From assembly GCA_030627205.1 (NCBI GenBank), contig DAOUSN010000002.1:36817-100816 (forward strand): a DNA stretch of 64,000 bases, in the 5' to 3' direction. The notes beneath the pieces are model-generated. The model was given only the letters and a program-made list of their open reading frames with translations. It was not told the DNA's origin and searched no databases. A program made the position numbers and the translations under genes. Positions 7,837 to 15,491 of the stretch are shown here, piece by piece; the stretch's first letter is position 1; every line of letters starts with the position of its first letter. The DNA comes from Methylococcaceae bacterium. GTDB lineage: Bacteria; Pseudomonadota; Gammaproteobacteria; Methylococcales; Methylomonadaceae.

Positions 7837-9618
7837 ATGAAAAAATTTATTCAGGAACTCTGTGAAAAAAACAATTTTCAATCAGTACATTTATTAACGA
7901 TATTACGAAAAATTCAAACAAAATATTTTTTCATATCCAAAGAAGACATAGAGATACTAAGCAATTTGTTGAAAATTGAATCAACACAAATTATTAGCGT
8001 TGTAGAGTTTTACAGCTTTTTTCATCTAAAACCAAGGGGTCATTATGATATTTTTCTCAGTGACTCTATTACTGACCAGATGCTTGGTCAGCAATCATTA
8101 GCTAATTATTTTGCGAAAAAACTAAAGCTTCAATTAGGTCAGGTTCGTGATGATGGTTTAGTGAGTTTAGCCTATACCTCATGTACTGGAATGTGTGATC
8201 AAGGGCCAGCTGGATTAATAAATGGTTATCCGATAACTCAATTAAATAAAGCCAGAATTAATACCATTGTTAATTTAATTGAAACCCAAACAGCGATCCA
8301 AGATTGGCCGCGCTCTATTTTTACGGTCAATGATAATATTTATAAAACCGATTTATTACTTCATCAAGAAATAACTCAAGGTGAGGCTCTTAAAGCTACG
8401 TTCAATCGCGGATTGATAGCAACATTAGACGAACTTAAGCAATCAGGTCTTCGTGGTCGTGGAGGTGCTGGATTTAATACTGCAATGAAATGGCAGTTTT
8501 GCTCCGAAGAGCAAAGCTCAGAACGTTATGTGGTTTGTAATGCTGATGAAGGCGAACCTGGAACATTTAAAGATAGAGTGTTACTGAATAAGTATGCTAA
8601 CCAAGTATTTGAAGGCATGACACTTTGCGCGGCTATTATTGGTGCAGAGCAAGGTTTTTTATATTTAAGAGCAGAATATTTGCATCTATATTCATCTTTA
8701 AAAGTTGTATTAGCTGATCGCTATGAAAAAAATTTACTGGGTAACAATATACTCCAAAAAAATATTAATTTTAATATTGAAATTCGCTTAGGAGCAGGGG
8801 CTTATATTTGTGGTGAAGAATCAGCACTGATTGAATCGTTGGAAGGAAAACCAGGAATCCCAAGAAATCGACCGCCTTATCCTGTTGTTGAAGGATATTT
8901 AAATAAACCCACGGTGGTTAATAATGTTGAAACATTTTTAGCCGCTGCTAAAATAGCCATAATAGGCGGGCAAGCTTTTGCGAAAATAGGTATAAAAAAA
9001 TCAACTGGAACTAAACTATTAAGTATTAGTGGTGATTGTGAGCGCGCAGGTATTTATGAATATCCTTTTGGAACAACGATTAGGCAAATTTTAGATGATT
9101 GTGGGGCAAAAAATGTTTTAGGAGTTCAAGTTGGAGGTCCTTCAGGAACATTCATTTCTAATCAAGAGTTTGATCGAAGATTAGCTTTTGAAGATTTAGC
9201 AACAGGTGGTTCATTTATTATTTTTAATCAACAACGGCATATTTTAGACTTGGTAAAGAATTTCACCCATTTTTTTGCCCATGAAAGTTGTGGTTTTTGT
9301 ACACCTTGCCGTGTTGGTACATCATTATTAAAAAAACAATTAGATAAAATAGTTGATGGTCATGGATCTGCTGGTGATGTGGTTGCTTTAGAAGAACTTT
9401 GTCAATTAGTAAAAAATTATAGCCATTGTGGATTAGGGCAAACTGCTGCTAATCCTATTTTAAGTACCTTGCAACGCTATCCTGAGATTTATCAAAGTAA
9501 ATTAAAGGCAATTAGTTATGAACCAGGTTTTGATTTAAATGCTTCATTAGCAACCGCAAGGCAATTGGCAAATCGAGATGATAGCGGGGCATATTTAGCC
9601 CAAGTAGAGGATGAATAA
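7837..9618 (+). CDS. hoxF: NAD-reducing hydrogenase diaphorase subunit HoxF (NuoE-NuoF fusion)
   Basis: HoxF is the flavoprotein that exchanges electrons with NAD(H) in bidirectional Hox hydrogenases. The 593-residue protein fuses a NuoE-like domain (about 1-150) to a NuoF-like domain (about 155-593). The NuoF part has the NADH/FMN glycine-rich loop GLRGRGGAGF near 203-212, GAGAYICGEE near 319, and the iron-sulfur ligands C485, C488, C491 (SCGFCTPC) and C531. In the NuoE part only the distal cysteine pair (SCTGMC) is seen; the proximal pair is replaced (IFLSDSITDQMLG). The DNA before it (7643-7836) holds no gene and no clear promoter that I could defend. hoxU follows after 2 bases. Confidence 0.93.
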   Translation: MKKFIQELCEKNNFQSVHLLTILRKIQTKYFFISKEDIEILSNLLKIESTQIISVVEFYSFFHLKPRGHYDIFLSDSITDQMLGQQSLANYFAKKLKLQLGQVRDDGLVSLAYTSCTGMCDQGPAGLINGYPITQLNKARINTIVNLIETQTAIQDWPRSIFTVNDNIYKTDLLLHQEITQGEALKATFNRGLIATLDELKQSGLRGRGGAGFNTAMKWQFCSEEQSSERYVVCNADEGEPGTFKDRVLLNKYANQVFEGMTLCAAIIGAEQGFLYLRAEYLHLYSSLKVVLADRYEKNLLGNNILQKNINFNIEIRLGAGAYICGEESALIESLEGKPGIPRNRPPYPVVEGYLNKPTVVNNVETFLAAAKIAIIGGQAFAKIGIKKSTGTKLLSISGDCERAGIYEYPFGTTIRQILDDCGAKNVLGVQVGGPSGTFISNQEFDRRLAFEDLATGGSFIIFNQQRHILDLVKNFTHFFAHESCGFCTPCRVGTSLLKKQLDKIVDGHGSAGDVVALEELCQLVKNYSHCGLGQTAANPILSTLQRYPEIYQSKLKAISYEPGFDLNASLATARQLANRDDSGAYLAQVEDE

Positions 9619-9620
9619 AA

Positions 9621-10331
9621 ATGAATAAAACAATCAGTATTGATGGTAAAACTATTCCTTTTAAAACAGGGCAAACCATTATTGAGGCGGCAACTGCGGC
9701 TGGGGTATATATCCCTCATTTATGCCATAATCCTGATTATAAACCGCATGGAAGTTGTAAATTATGTACGGTTAAAATTAATGGTCGTAACTGTTCTGCT
9801 TGTACTTTTCCTGCGACAGAAGGACAGGAAATTTTAAATAAAACCCCAGAATTAGAAAATGATCGCCGTAAAATTACTCAAATGTTATTTGTTGAAGGTA
9901 ATCATTTTTGTCCTTCTTGTGAACAATCAGGAAATTGTCAATTACAGGGATTGGGCTATTATCTATCCATGAAAGACAATCATTTTCCCCATTTTTTCGC
10001 TAATCGAGAATTAGATGCTTCACATCCTGAATTATTAATTGACCATAACCGGTGTATTTTTTGTAATTTATGCGTCCGTGCAAGTCAACAAAGCGATGGA
10101 AAAAATGTATTTGTAATTAGTGGTCGTGGGATTAATAAGCGCCTGACTGTTAACTCAACAACTGGTAAATTAAAAGATAGTAATATTAGTGTTGATGATT
10201 GTGCGGCACAGATTTGTCCTACAGGAGCTATTTTAAAGAAACGTACAGCTTATGCTGTTCCTATTGGTCAACGTTTATACGATACTAAGAAAATAGATGA
10301 AATTGCATTGGAACAGGAGAATAAAGAATGA
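9621..10331 (+). CDS. hoxU: Hox hydrogenase diaphorase small subunit HoxU (NuoG N-terminus-like)
   Basis: HoxU carries the chain of iron-sulfur clusters that links HoxF to the HoxYH hydrogenase module. In 236 residues it shows an N-terminal [2Fe-2S] set C35, C46, C49 and C61. A His-Cys3 cluster follows (H95, C97, C100, C106), then a ferredoxin-like motif C145, C148, C151 with C199 in CPTGA. The length matches the short NuoG-like diaphorase subunits, lacking the molybdopterin-like part of NuoG. It overlaps the hoxY start by 4 bases, so the three genes are one operon. Confidence 0.94.
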   Translation: MNKTISIDGKTIPFKTGQTIIEAATAAGVYIPHLCHNPDYKPHGSCKLCTVKINGRNCSACTFPATEGQEILNKTPELENDRRKITQMLFVEGNHFCPSCEQSGNCQLQGLGYYLSMKDNHFPHFFANRELDASHPELLIDHNRCIFCNLCVRASQQSDGKNVFVISGRGINKRLTVNSTTGKLKDSNISVDDCAAQICPTGAILKKRTAYAVPIGQRLYDTKKIDEIALEQENKE

Positions 10332-10867
10332 GTGATAAAATTCGCATTGCCACGACTTCATTAGCAGGATGTTTCGGTTGCCACATGTCATTTTTAGATA
10401 TAGATGAACGGTTATTAAAATTGGCAGCATTAGTTGAATTTGATCGTTCGCCGATTACAGATATAGAACACTGTACTAATTGTGATATTGGCTTAATTGA
10501 AGGCGGCGTATGTAATTCTGAAAATGTCCATGTTCTTAGGGAGTTTCGTAAAAACTGTAAATTATTAGTCGCTGTCGGTGCTTGTTCAATTAATGGTGGA
10601 TTACCTGCAATGCGGAATCATATTTCTGTAGAAGATTGTTTGAATGAATCCTATATAGATGGAATAGGTGTTGAAAATCCACAGATTCCAAATGATCCAG
10701 AACTACCCTTATTGTTAGATAAAGTTTATCCTATTCATGAAATTGTAAAGGTTGATTATTATTTACCAGGTTGCCCACCTTCAGCCGATGTTTTTTGGGC
10801 ATTTTTAACGGATGTTATTGAGGGTCGAGAGCCTAATTTACCTTATGAATTACTGCATTATGATTAA
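10328..10867 (+). CDS. hoxY: NAD-reducing hydrogenase small subunit HoxY
   Basis: HoxY holds the iron-sulfur cluster next to the [NiFe] site of HoxH. The 179-residue protein has the expected cluster ligands: C15 and C18 in GCFGC, a third cysteine in VGACSINGG, and a fourth in PGCPPSA. Length is normal for the short Hox small subunit, without a Tat signal, so it is cytoplasmic. The catalytic partner HoxH normally follows directly. Here the next gene, after 18 bases, is an unrelated TrpD2-like protein. HoxH must be encoded elsewhere, or the module has lost it. Confidence 0.94.
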   Translation: MSDKIRIATTSLAGCFGCHMSFLDIDERLLKLAALVEFDRSPITDIEHCTNCDIGLIEGGVCNSENVHVLREFRKNCKLLVAVGACSINGGLPAMRNHISVEDCLNESYIDGIGVENPQIPNDPELPLLLDKVYPIHEIVKVDYYLPGCPPSADVFWAFLTDVIEGREPNLPYELLHYD

Positions 10868-10885
10868 CGCTAATTTTTTTATATT

Positions 10886-11893
10886 ATGGTTTTATTAAAA
10901 GTCCATCCTTTTGCAGAGTTTATTAAAATTCTTGGTAAGGGCAAGCGTGGTTCACGGTCTTTAACTCAAGATGAAGCTTATCGGTCGATGCAAATGATTG
11001 TTAATCGTCAGCTTGAGCCAGAACAACTTGGTGCATTTTTAATGCTGATGCGAGTAAAAGAAGAAACCTGTGAAGAATTAGCAGGTTTTGTACAAGCGGC
11101 ACGTGAATCACTTAATTTACCTAAAACTAGAATTGATGTTGATTTAGATTGGTCGTCTTATGCTGGGAAACGCCGCCATTTACCTTGGTTTATTTTATCT
11201 ATTTTATTATTAGCTGAAAATGGTGTTAAAGTTTTTATGCACGGTGCAGGGGGGCATACCGAGGGTAGAATTTATACCGAAGAGGTTTTAAAGGTTTTAG
11301 GCATAGAGATTGCAACATCATTTGAAAATGCCGCCGAGCAACTAGAAGCACTCAGTTTTAGTTACTTACCTCTACGTTATTTTTGTCCTGTTTTATATGA
11401 AATAATTGAATTACGTTCATTAATGGGGTTACGTTCACCTGTGCATACCTTAGTTAGATTATTAAACCCATTGAATGCGACTTATACAATACAGGGAATT
11501 TTTCACCCCAGTTATCGTGATGCACATCAACAAGCTGCTTTATTAGTTGGTCAACAAAATATGACAGTGTTAAAAGGAGACGGTGGGGAAACCGAACGTA
11601 ATCCTGATGTTGAGTGTTTAGTAAAAATGGTGGTTAATGGTCAATTAAAGGATGAACTTTGGCCGGCTTTATTTTCTCGCCGCCATCTTAAAGCAGATTA
11701 TTTAAACCCAAATGAGTTAATTAAGATTTGGCAAGGTGCTGAAGAAAATGAATTTGCCCAAGCAACAGTAATTAGTACCCTTGCTATTGCGTTAAAAACA
11801 CTAGGAAAAGTAAATACTCAGCAACAAGCTCATCAATTAGCAACCGAGTATTGGCTGACAAGAAATAAAAATAAAAATAAATTATTAAATTAG
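10886..11893 (+). CDS. ybiB: TrpD2/YbiB-family protein (glycosyltransferase family 3 fold)
   Basis: A 335-residue relative of anthranilate phosphoribosyltransferase. It keeps the N-terminal helical segment (EAYRSMQMIVNRQLEPEQLG) and the central stretch resembling the PRPP-binding region (FMHGAGGHTEGR), but diverges from true TrpD, as do YbiB/TrpD2 proteins, which bind nucleic acid and are not shown to have TrpD activity. It follows hoxY by 18 bases and is probably co-transcribed, though no metabolic link to hydrogenase is known. The gene name is by family resemblance. Confidence 0.8.
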   Translation: MVLLKVHPFAEFIKILGKGKRGSRSLTQDEAYRSMQMIVNRQLEPEQLGAFLMLMRVKEETCEELAGFVQAARESLNLPKTRIDVDLDWSSYAGKRRHLPWFILSILLLAENGVKVFMHGAGGHTEGRIYTEEVLKVLGIEIATSFENAAEQLEALSFSYLPLRYFCPVLYEIIELRSLMGLRSPVHTLVRLLNPLNATYTIQGIFHPSYRDAHQQAALLVGQQNMTVLKGDGGETERNPDVECLVKMVVNGQLKDELWPALFSRRHLKADYLNPNELIKIWQGAEENEFAQATVISTLAIALKTLGKVNTQQQAHQLATEYWLTRNKNKNKLLN

Positions 11894-11903
11894 GCTATCT
11901 TTA

Positions 11904-12383
11904 ATGAAATCATCCTCAATCCTTATCTTTTCCTTTTTTATTTTACTTTTTATAGGATTTACTATGTACTCTAAAATTAATACTGCAACACCTGACGAAA
12001 ATAAAGCAGTAGGTATTGCTTTTTTAACTGATAATGGTAAAAAAGAAAATATCATTACTACCGCGAGTGGTTTGCAATACGAAATTTTAATTGAAGGTGA
12101 GGGAAAATCACCTACAGCAACTGATCAAGTTACGGTTCATTATCAAGGAACAACATTAGATGGTAATGAATTTGATAGTTCTTATAAACGAAACGAACCT
12201 GCTACATTTCCTTTAAACGGAGTAATTGCAGGTTGGACTGAAGGTTTACAATTAATGAAAGAAGGAGCTAAATATCGCTTTTTTATACATTCTAAACTGG
12301 CTTATGGTGAACGAGGAGCTGGATTAGATATTCCTGCAAATGCTACTCTAATTTTTGAAGTTGAACTAATTAAAGTTATTTGA
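11904..12383 (+). CDS. FKBP-type peptidyl-prolyl cis-trans isomerase, membrane-anchored or exported
   Basis: A 159-residue protein with an N-terminal hydrophobic segment (residues about 5-22, ILIFSFFILLFIGFTMY) and a C-terminal FKBP domain (about 50-159). The latter shows the typical VTVHYQGTTLDGNEFDSS, FPLNGVIAGWTEGLQLM and YGERGAG segments. It should catalyse proline isomerisation in periplasmic proteins. The signal segment has no clear cleavage motif and may stay as an anchor. It resembles the FkpA/Mip group but lacks the long dimerisation domain. A good terminator follows. Confidence 0.9.
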   Translation: MKSSSILIFSFFILLFIGFTMYSKINTATPDENKAVGIAFLTDNGKKENIITTASGLQYEILIEGEGKSPTATDQVTVHYQGTTLDGNEFDSSYKRNEPATFPLNGVIAGWTEGLQLMKEGAKYRFFIHSKLAYGERGAGLDIPANATLIFEVELIKVI

Positions 12384-12395
12384 TCTCACAAAAAT

Positions 12396-12428
12396 AAAGG
12401 TATTTGAATGTTTTTAAATACCTTTTTA
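12396..12428 (+). terminator. Rho-independent terminator after the FKBP gene
   Basis: Stem AAAGGTATTT and AAATACCTTT (10 bp) with a 10-base loop, ending in a run of T, 13 bases downstream of the stop codon. It probably ends the transcript that began at hoxF or before. Confidence 0.8.
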
Positions 12429-12444
12429 TTGTTGAAATTTTATC

Positions 12445-13005
12445 ATGAGTTACTTATCCACTTTTAGATTAAAACAAGCAAGTCAGCAGTTAGAAGTAGG
12501 GAATATTTTGGCTTATCCTACTGAAGCTGTTTATGGCTTAGGCTGTGATCCTCTTAATGAAGTTGCCGTCATGAAATTATTAACCCTAAAACAACGTTCT
12601 ATTGATAAGGGTTTAATTTTGATTACCAATGATTTTTTTCAATTAGACTCTTTTTTAGACTATGATGAAAAAATTTTAAGGTGTGTGCGGGAAAGTTTTC
12701 CAGCAGTGATTACTTGGATTATTCCAGCCCAGTTATGGGTGCCTAAATGGTTGACAGGAAAACATCAAACCTTAGCGATTAGAGTAACGGCACACCCTCT
12801 TGCCAAAAAACTCTGTGAACAGTTTGATTTTCCTATTGTTTCTACCAGTGCTAATCCTAGTTATCAGCCACCCGCACAAAGTGCATTACAAGTAAGGCGT
12901 TATTTTTCACAACAATCAGATTTAAGTATTTTAAATGGTCAAACAGGTGGAAATAAACAACCCTCTAAAATTTATGATGCGATAACAGGGCGATGTTTCC
13001 GATAA
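12445..13005 (+). CDS. tsaC: Threonylcarbamoyl-AMP synthase, TsaC type
   Basis: TsaC makes L-threonylcarbamoyladenylate from threonine, bicarbonate and ATP for the t6A37 modification of ANN-decoding tRNAs. The 186-residue protein has the short YrdC-domain-only architecture. It shows YPTEAVYGLGCDP near the N-terminus, the KxR-type KQRS element, and IVSTSANPS in the C-terminal half. A second YrdC-domain gene (55095-55715) and tsaB (55762-56445) are also in the window. This copy is the better TsaC candidate because of its TsaC-like length and motifs. Confidence 0.92.
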   Translation: MSYLSTFRLKQASQQLEVGNILAYPTEAVYGLGCDPLNEVAVMKLLTLKQRSIDKGLILITNDFFQLDSFLDYDEKILRCVRESFPAVITWIIPAQLWVPKWLTGKHQTLAIRVTAHPLAKKLCEQFDFPIVSTSANPSYQPPAQSALQVRRYFSQQSDLSILNGQTGGNKQPSKIYDAITGRCFR

Positions 13006-13032
13006 TTAAACAGTGTTTAAAGCAGTGATCTT

Positions 13033-13563
13033 CTAGTATTTATCGGTTAAATGAAGTAAAACTAAAACAGCACCAGTGCCACCTTCTTTAGGCGATGCTG
13101 AACAAAAGGCTAATACATCTCGGTGTTGTCTTAACCAATTATTCAGATTATTTTTTAAAATCGGATAATTGTTTTCCGAGCGATAGCCTTTGCCATGAAT
13201 AATGTGTACACACTGACAGCCTTCTTCAATGCAATCATTCAAAAAACGCTGTAATTGTCGCTGTGCTTGATGACGCGTTAAACCATGTAGGTCTAACTCT
13301 GCATCTAAACCAAAATAACCTTTGAGTAATTTTTTTAATACATCTTTGTGTAAACCTGCGGCTAAAAAACTTAAATGATCTTCTGCTTTTAATAGTTTTT
13401 CCATCGTTAAGGTTTCTTGTAGTGATCTTTTTTGATTCACCATTGTTAAATTAACGCTAGATATAGGATTTAATAAAACTTTATCTTGCTCAATGGTTGT
13501 TACTTTGCCAACCATTTGTCTAAATAAAGTAGAATCATCATCACTGAGTTTATTTTTTGCCAC
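13033..13563 (-). CDS. Smr-domain (MutS2 C-terminal type) nuclease-family protein
   Basis: A 176-residue protein with an N-terminal low-complexity region and a C-terminal Smr domain (about 90-176) carrying the two hallmarks LDLHGLTRHQA and IIHGKGYRS. Smr proteins cut or nick nucleic acid; the SmrB branch of Escherichia coli cleaves mRNA at collided ribosomes. This protein has the length and the LDLHG motif of that branch, but assignment to SmrA or SmrB is not possible by eye. It is convergent with tsaC and divergent from surE. Confidence 0.88.
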   Translation of the reverse strand: MAKNKLSDDDSTLFRQMVGKVTTIEQDKVLLNPISSVNLTMVNQKRSLQETLTMEKLLKAEDHLSFLAAGLHKDVLKKLLKGYFGLDAELDLHGLTRHQAQRQLQRFLNDCIEEGCQCVHIIHGKGYRSENNYPILKNNLNNWLRQHRDVLAFCSASPKEGGTGAVLVLLHLTDKY

Positions 13564-13640
13564 GTCGGTTAATGTTACACATGTATTTTTAGGATAGAAT
13601 AGACAATTTTATAGCTTTTTTAAACGTAGGGCGAACAACT

Positions 13641-14396
13641 ATGTATATTTTGTTAACAAATGATGATGGATATATGGCGGAAGGATTACGTGTTTTAGCT
13701 AATTCTTTAACGAAATATGCCGATATTATCGTGGTTGCTCCTGATAAAAATCGTAGTGCTGCTAGTAATTCGTTAACATTAGAAATGCCCCTTAGAGCTA
13801 AACAATCTGACAATGGTTTTATTCGTGTTGACGGGACACCAACTGATTGTGTTCATCTGGCGATAACAGGCTTGTTAGCAACTGAACCAGATATGGTGAT
13901 TGCAGGTATTAATCATGGGGCTAATTTAGGCGATGATGTTTTATATTCAGGTACGGTTGCGGCTGCAACTGAAGGACGATTTTTAGGTTTACCTGCGATT
14001 GCTATTTCCTTAGCGGCATCAGACCCAATTTATTTTGAAACTGCCGCGTTTGTTGCCGTAACTCTTATGCAGCAAATTGTTACTAAACCGTTACCACAAG
14101 ACACTTTACTCAATGTTAATGTACCAGATATTAGCCTTTCTGAGTTAAAAGGTTATCAAGCAACCCGCCTTGGCCAACGTCATAAAGCAGAGGCGGTGAT
14201 TAAATCCCAAGACCCACGTGGTCATGATATTTATTGGGTAGGCCCTCCTGGAGCTGAACAAGATGCTGGAGAGGGAACTGATTTTTATGCCGTAAAGATG
14301 GGTTATGTTTCTGTAACTCCATTGCAATTAGATTTAACCCGTTATCAAGGACTGGCTTCTTTAGCCACTTGGTTACCTAAAGAAATTAATAGATAA
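13641..14396 (+). CDS. surE: 5'/3'-nucleotidase SurE
   Basis: SurE is a metal-dependent phosphatase acting on nucleoside monophosphates and short polyphosphates, important in stationary phase. The 251-residue protein opens with ILLTNDDGY (metal-binding DD) and continues with [24 protein letters not shown] and [19 protein letters not shown], all typical. Length is normal. It is convergent with cysM and not followed here by the pcm-nlpD-rpoS run found in many gammaproteobacteria. Confidence 0.97.
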   Translation: MYILLTNDDGYMAEGLRVLANSLTKYADIIVVAPDKNRSAASNSLTLEMPLRAKQSDNGFIRVDGTPTDCVHLAITGLLATEPDMVIAGINHGANLGDDVLYSGTVAAATEGRFLGLPAIAISLAASDPIYFETAAFVAVTLMQQIVTKPLPQDTLLNVNVPDISLSELKGYQATRLGQRHKAEAVIKSQDPRGHDIYWVGPPGAEQDAGEGTDFYAVKMGYVSVTPLQLDLTRYQGLASLATWLPKEINR

Positions 14397-14414
14397 ATCC
14401 TGATGACTGCTTTT

Positions 14415-15305
14415 TTACTCAGGAAAAACACCTGTTGATAAATAACGATCCCCACGGTCACAAATAATAGCAACAATAATAGCATTTTTAACTTCTTGAG
14501 ATAACCGTAATGCCGCAGCAACTGCGCCCCCAGATGAAATTCCTGCAAAAATTCCTTCTTTAGATGCCAAGGCACGGGTGGTTTCTTCTGCGGTTTGTTG
14601 ATCCATATTCATAATTCTATCTACGTGACTTGCATCATAAATTTTAGGTAGATATTCTTGAGACCAACGGCGAATCCCTGGAATTTTTGAATCACTTTCG
14701 GGTTGTACACCAATAATTTGAATATCCGAGTTTTGTTCTTTCAAATAGCGAGAAGTTCCCATAATCGTTCCTGTTGTTCCCATTGCGCTCACAAAATGGG
14801 TAATAGTTCCTTCGGTATCACGCCATATTTCAGTTCCTGTTCCTTGATAATGGGCGAGAGGATTATCAGGATTAGAAAATTGATCTAAAATACGTCCTTG
14901 ACCATCGGCTTCCATTGCTCGTGCCAAATCAATCGCTCCTTCCATACTTTTTGCGGCTGGAGTTAAAATAATTTCAGCTCCATAAGCTTTAATTGAAGCG
15001 CGACGTTCAGCACTCATATTATCAGGCATAATTAAAGTCATTTTATAACCTTTAATGGCGGCTACCATTGCCAAAGCAATCCCTGTATTACCACTGGTTG
15101 CCTCAATTAAACGATCACCTGGCTTAATTTCTCCGCGTTTTTCTGCTTGTTGAATCATAGATAAAGCAGGACGATCTTTAACTGAACCAGCAGGATTGTT
15201 ACCTTCTAATTTAACTAAAATGGTATTGGTTTTATGGTCAACAAGCCGCTGTAGCTTGATTAATGGCGTATTGCCAACGAATGATTCAATGGTTTTAAAG
15301 TTCAT
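14415..15305 (-). CDS. cysM: Cysteine synthase B
   Basis: CysM makes cysteine (or S-sulfocysteine, with thiosulfate) from O-acetylserine using pyridoxal phosphate. The 296-residue protein shows FVGNTPLIKLQRL, the PLP lysine in NPAGSVKDRPAL (residue about 44), EATSGNTGIALA binding the substrate, and GISSGGAVAA for the PLP phosphate. It has the CysM-type shorter sequence, not that of CysK. It is divergent from gyrA. The presence of soxYZ in the window fits some thiosulfate handling, but a link is not shown. Confidence 0.95.
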   Translation of the reverse strand: MNFKTIESFVGNTPLIKLQRLVDHKTNTILVKLEGNNPAGSVKDRPALSMIQQAEKRGEIKPGDRLIEATSGNTGIALAMVAAIKGYKMTLIMPDNMSAERRASIKAYGAEIILTPAAKSMEGAIDLARAMEADGQGRILDQFSNPDNPLAHYQGTGTEIWRDTEGTITHFVSAMGTTGTIMGTSRYLKEQNSDIQIIGVQPESDSKIPGIRRWSQEYLPKIYDASHVDRIMNMDQQTAEETTRALASKEGIFAGISSGGAVAAALRLSQEVKNAIIVAIICDRGDRYLSTGVFPE

Positions 15306-15382
15306 TGTTAAGGGTCAAAGAAAAATGAAAACAATTATCCCATAAAAACAGATGCTGAAAAGGTTATTTAAGGGTTATTATT

Positions 15383-15391
15383 TGTTATAAT
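15383..15391 (+). promoter_or_regulatory. Candidate extended -10 promoter for gyrA
   Basis: TGTTATAAT is a consensus TATAAT with an extended -10 TGn element, about 100 bases before the gyrA start, in the divergent region between cysM and gyrA. No good -35 hexamer is seen, which extended -10 promoters can tolerate. Confidence 0.5.
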
Positions 15392-15491
15392 CATAGGGTT
15401 TATTCTCCATCTTCAAGTTTCTACACTAATAACTCGTAGATATATAGATGAACAATGATTGTTTGTCGTAAATCAACCTAATATGGATCGT

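Noticed and set aside
10868..11893. Search for a hoxH remnant behind hoxY
   Set aside because: The gap is only 18 bases and the next ORF is a TrpD2-like protein with no Ni-binding CxxC motifs.
13006..13020. Palindrome TTAAACAGTGTTTAA between tsaC and the Smr gene
   Set aside because: It is short, AT-rich and in a 27-base convergent gap; no loop or T-run makes it a terminator and there is no promoter for it to regulate.
14398..14424. TCCTGA/TCAGGA hairpin between surE and cysM
   Set aside because: Only a 6-bp stem with a 15-base loop; too weak to call a terminator.
15459..15491. Upstream in-frame TTG start for gyrA
   Set aside because: It adds 11 residues before MSDFAKEI, where the conserved N-terminus begins, and no good ribosome binding site supports it.
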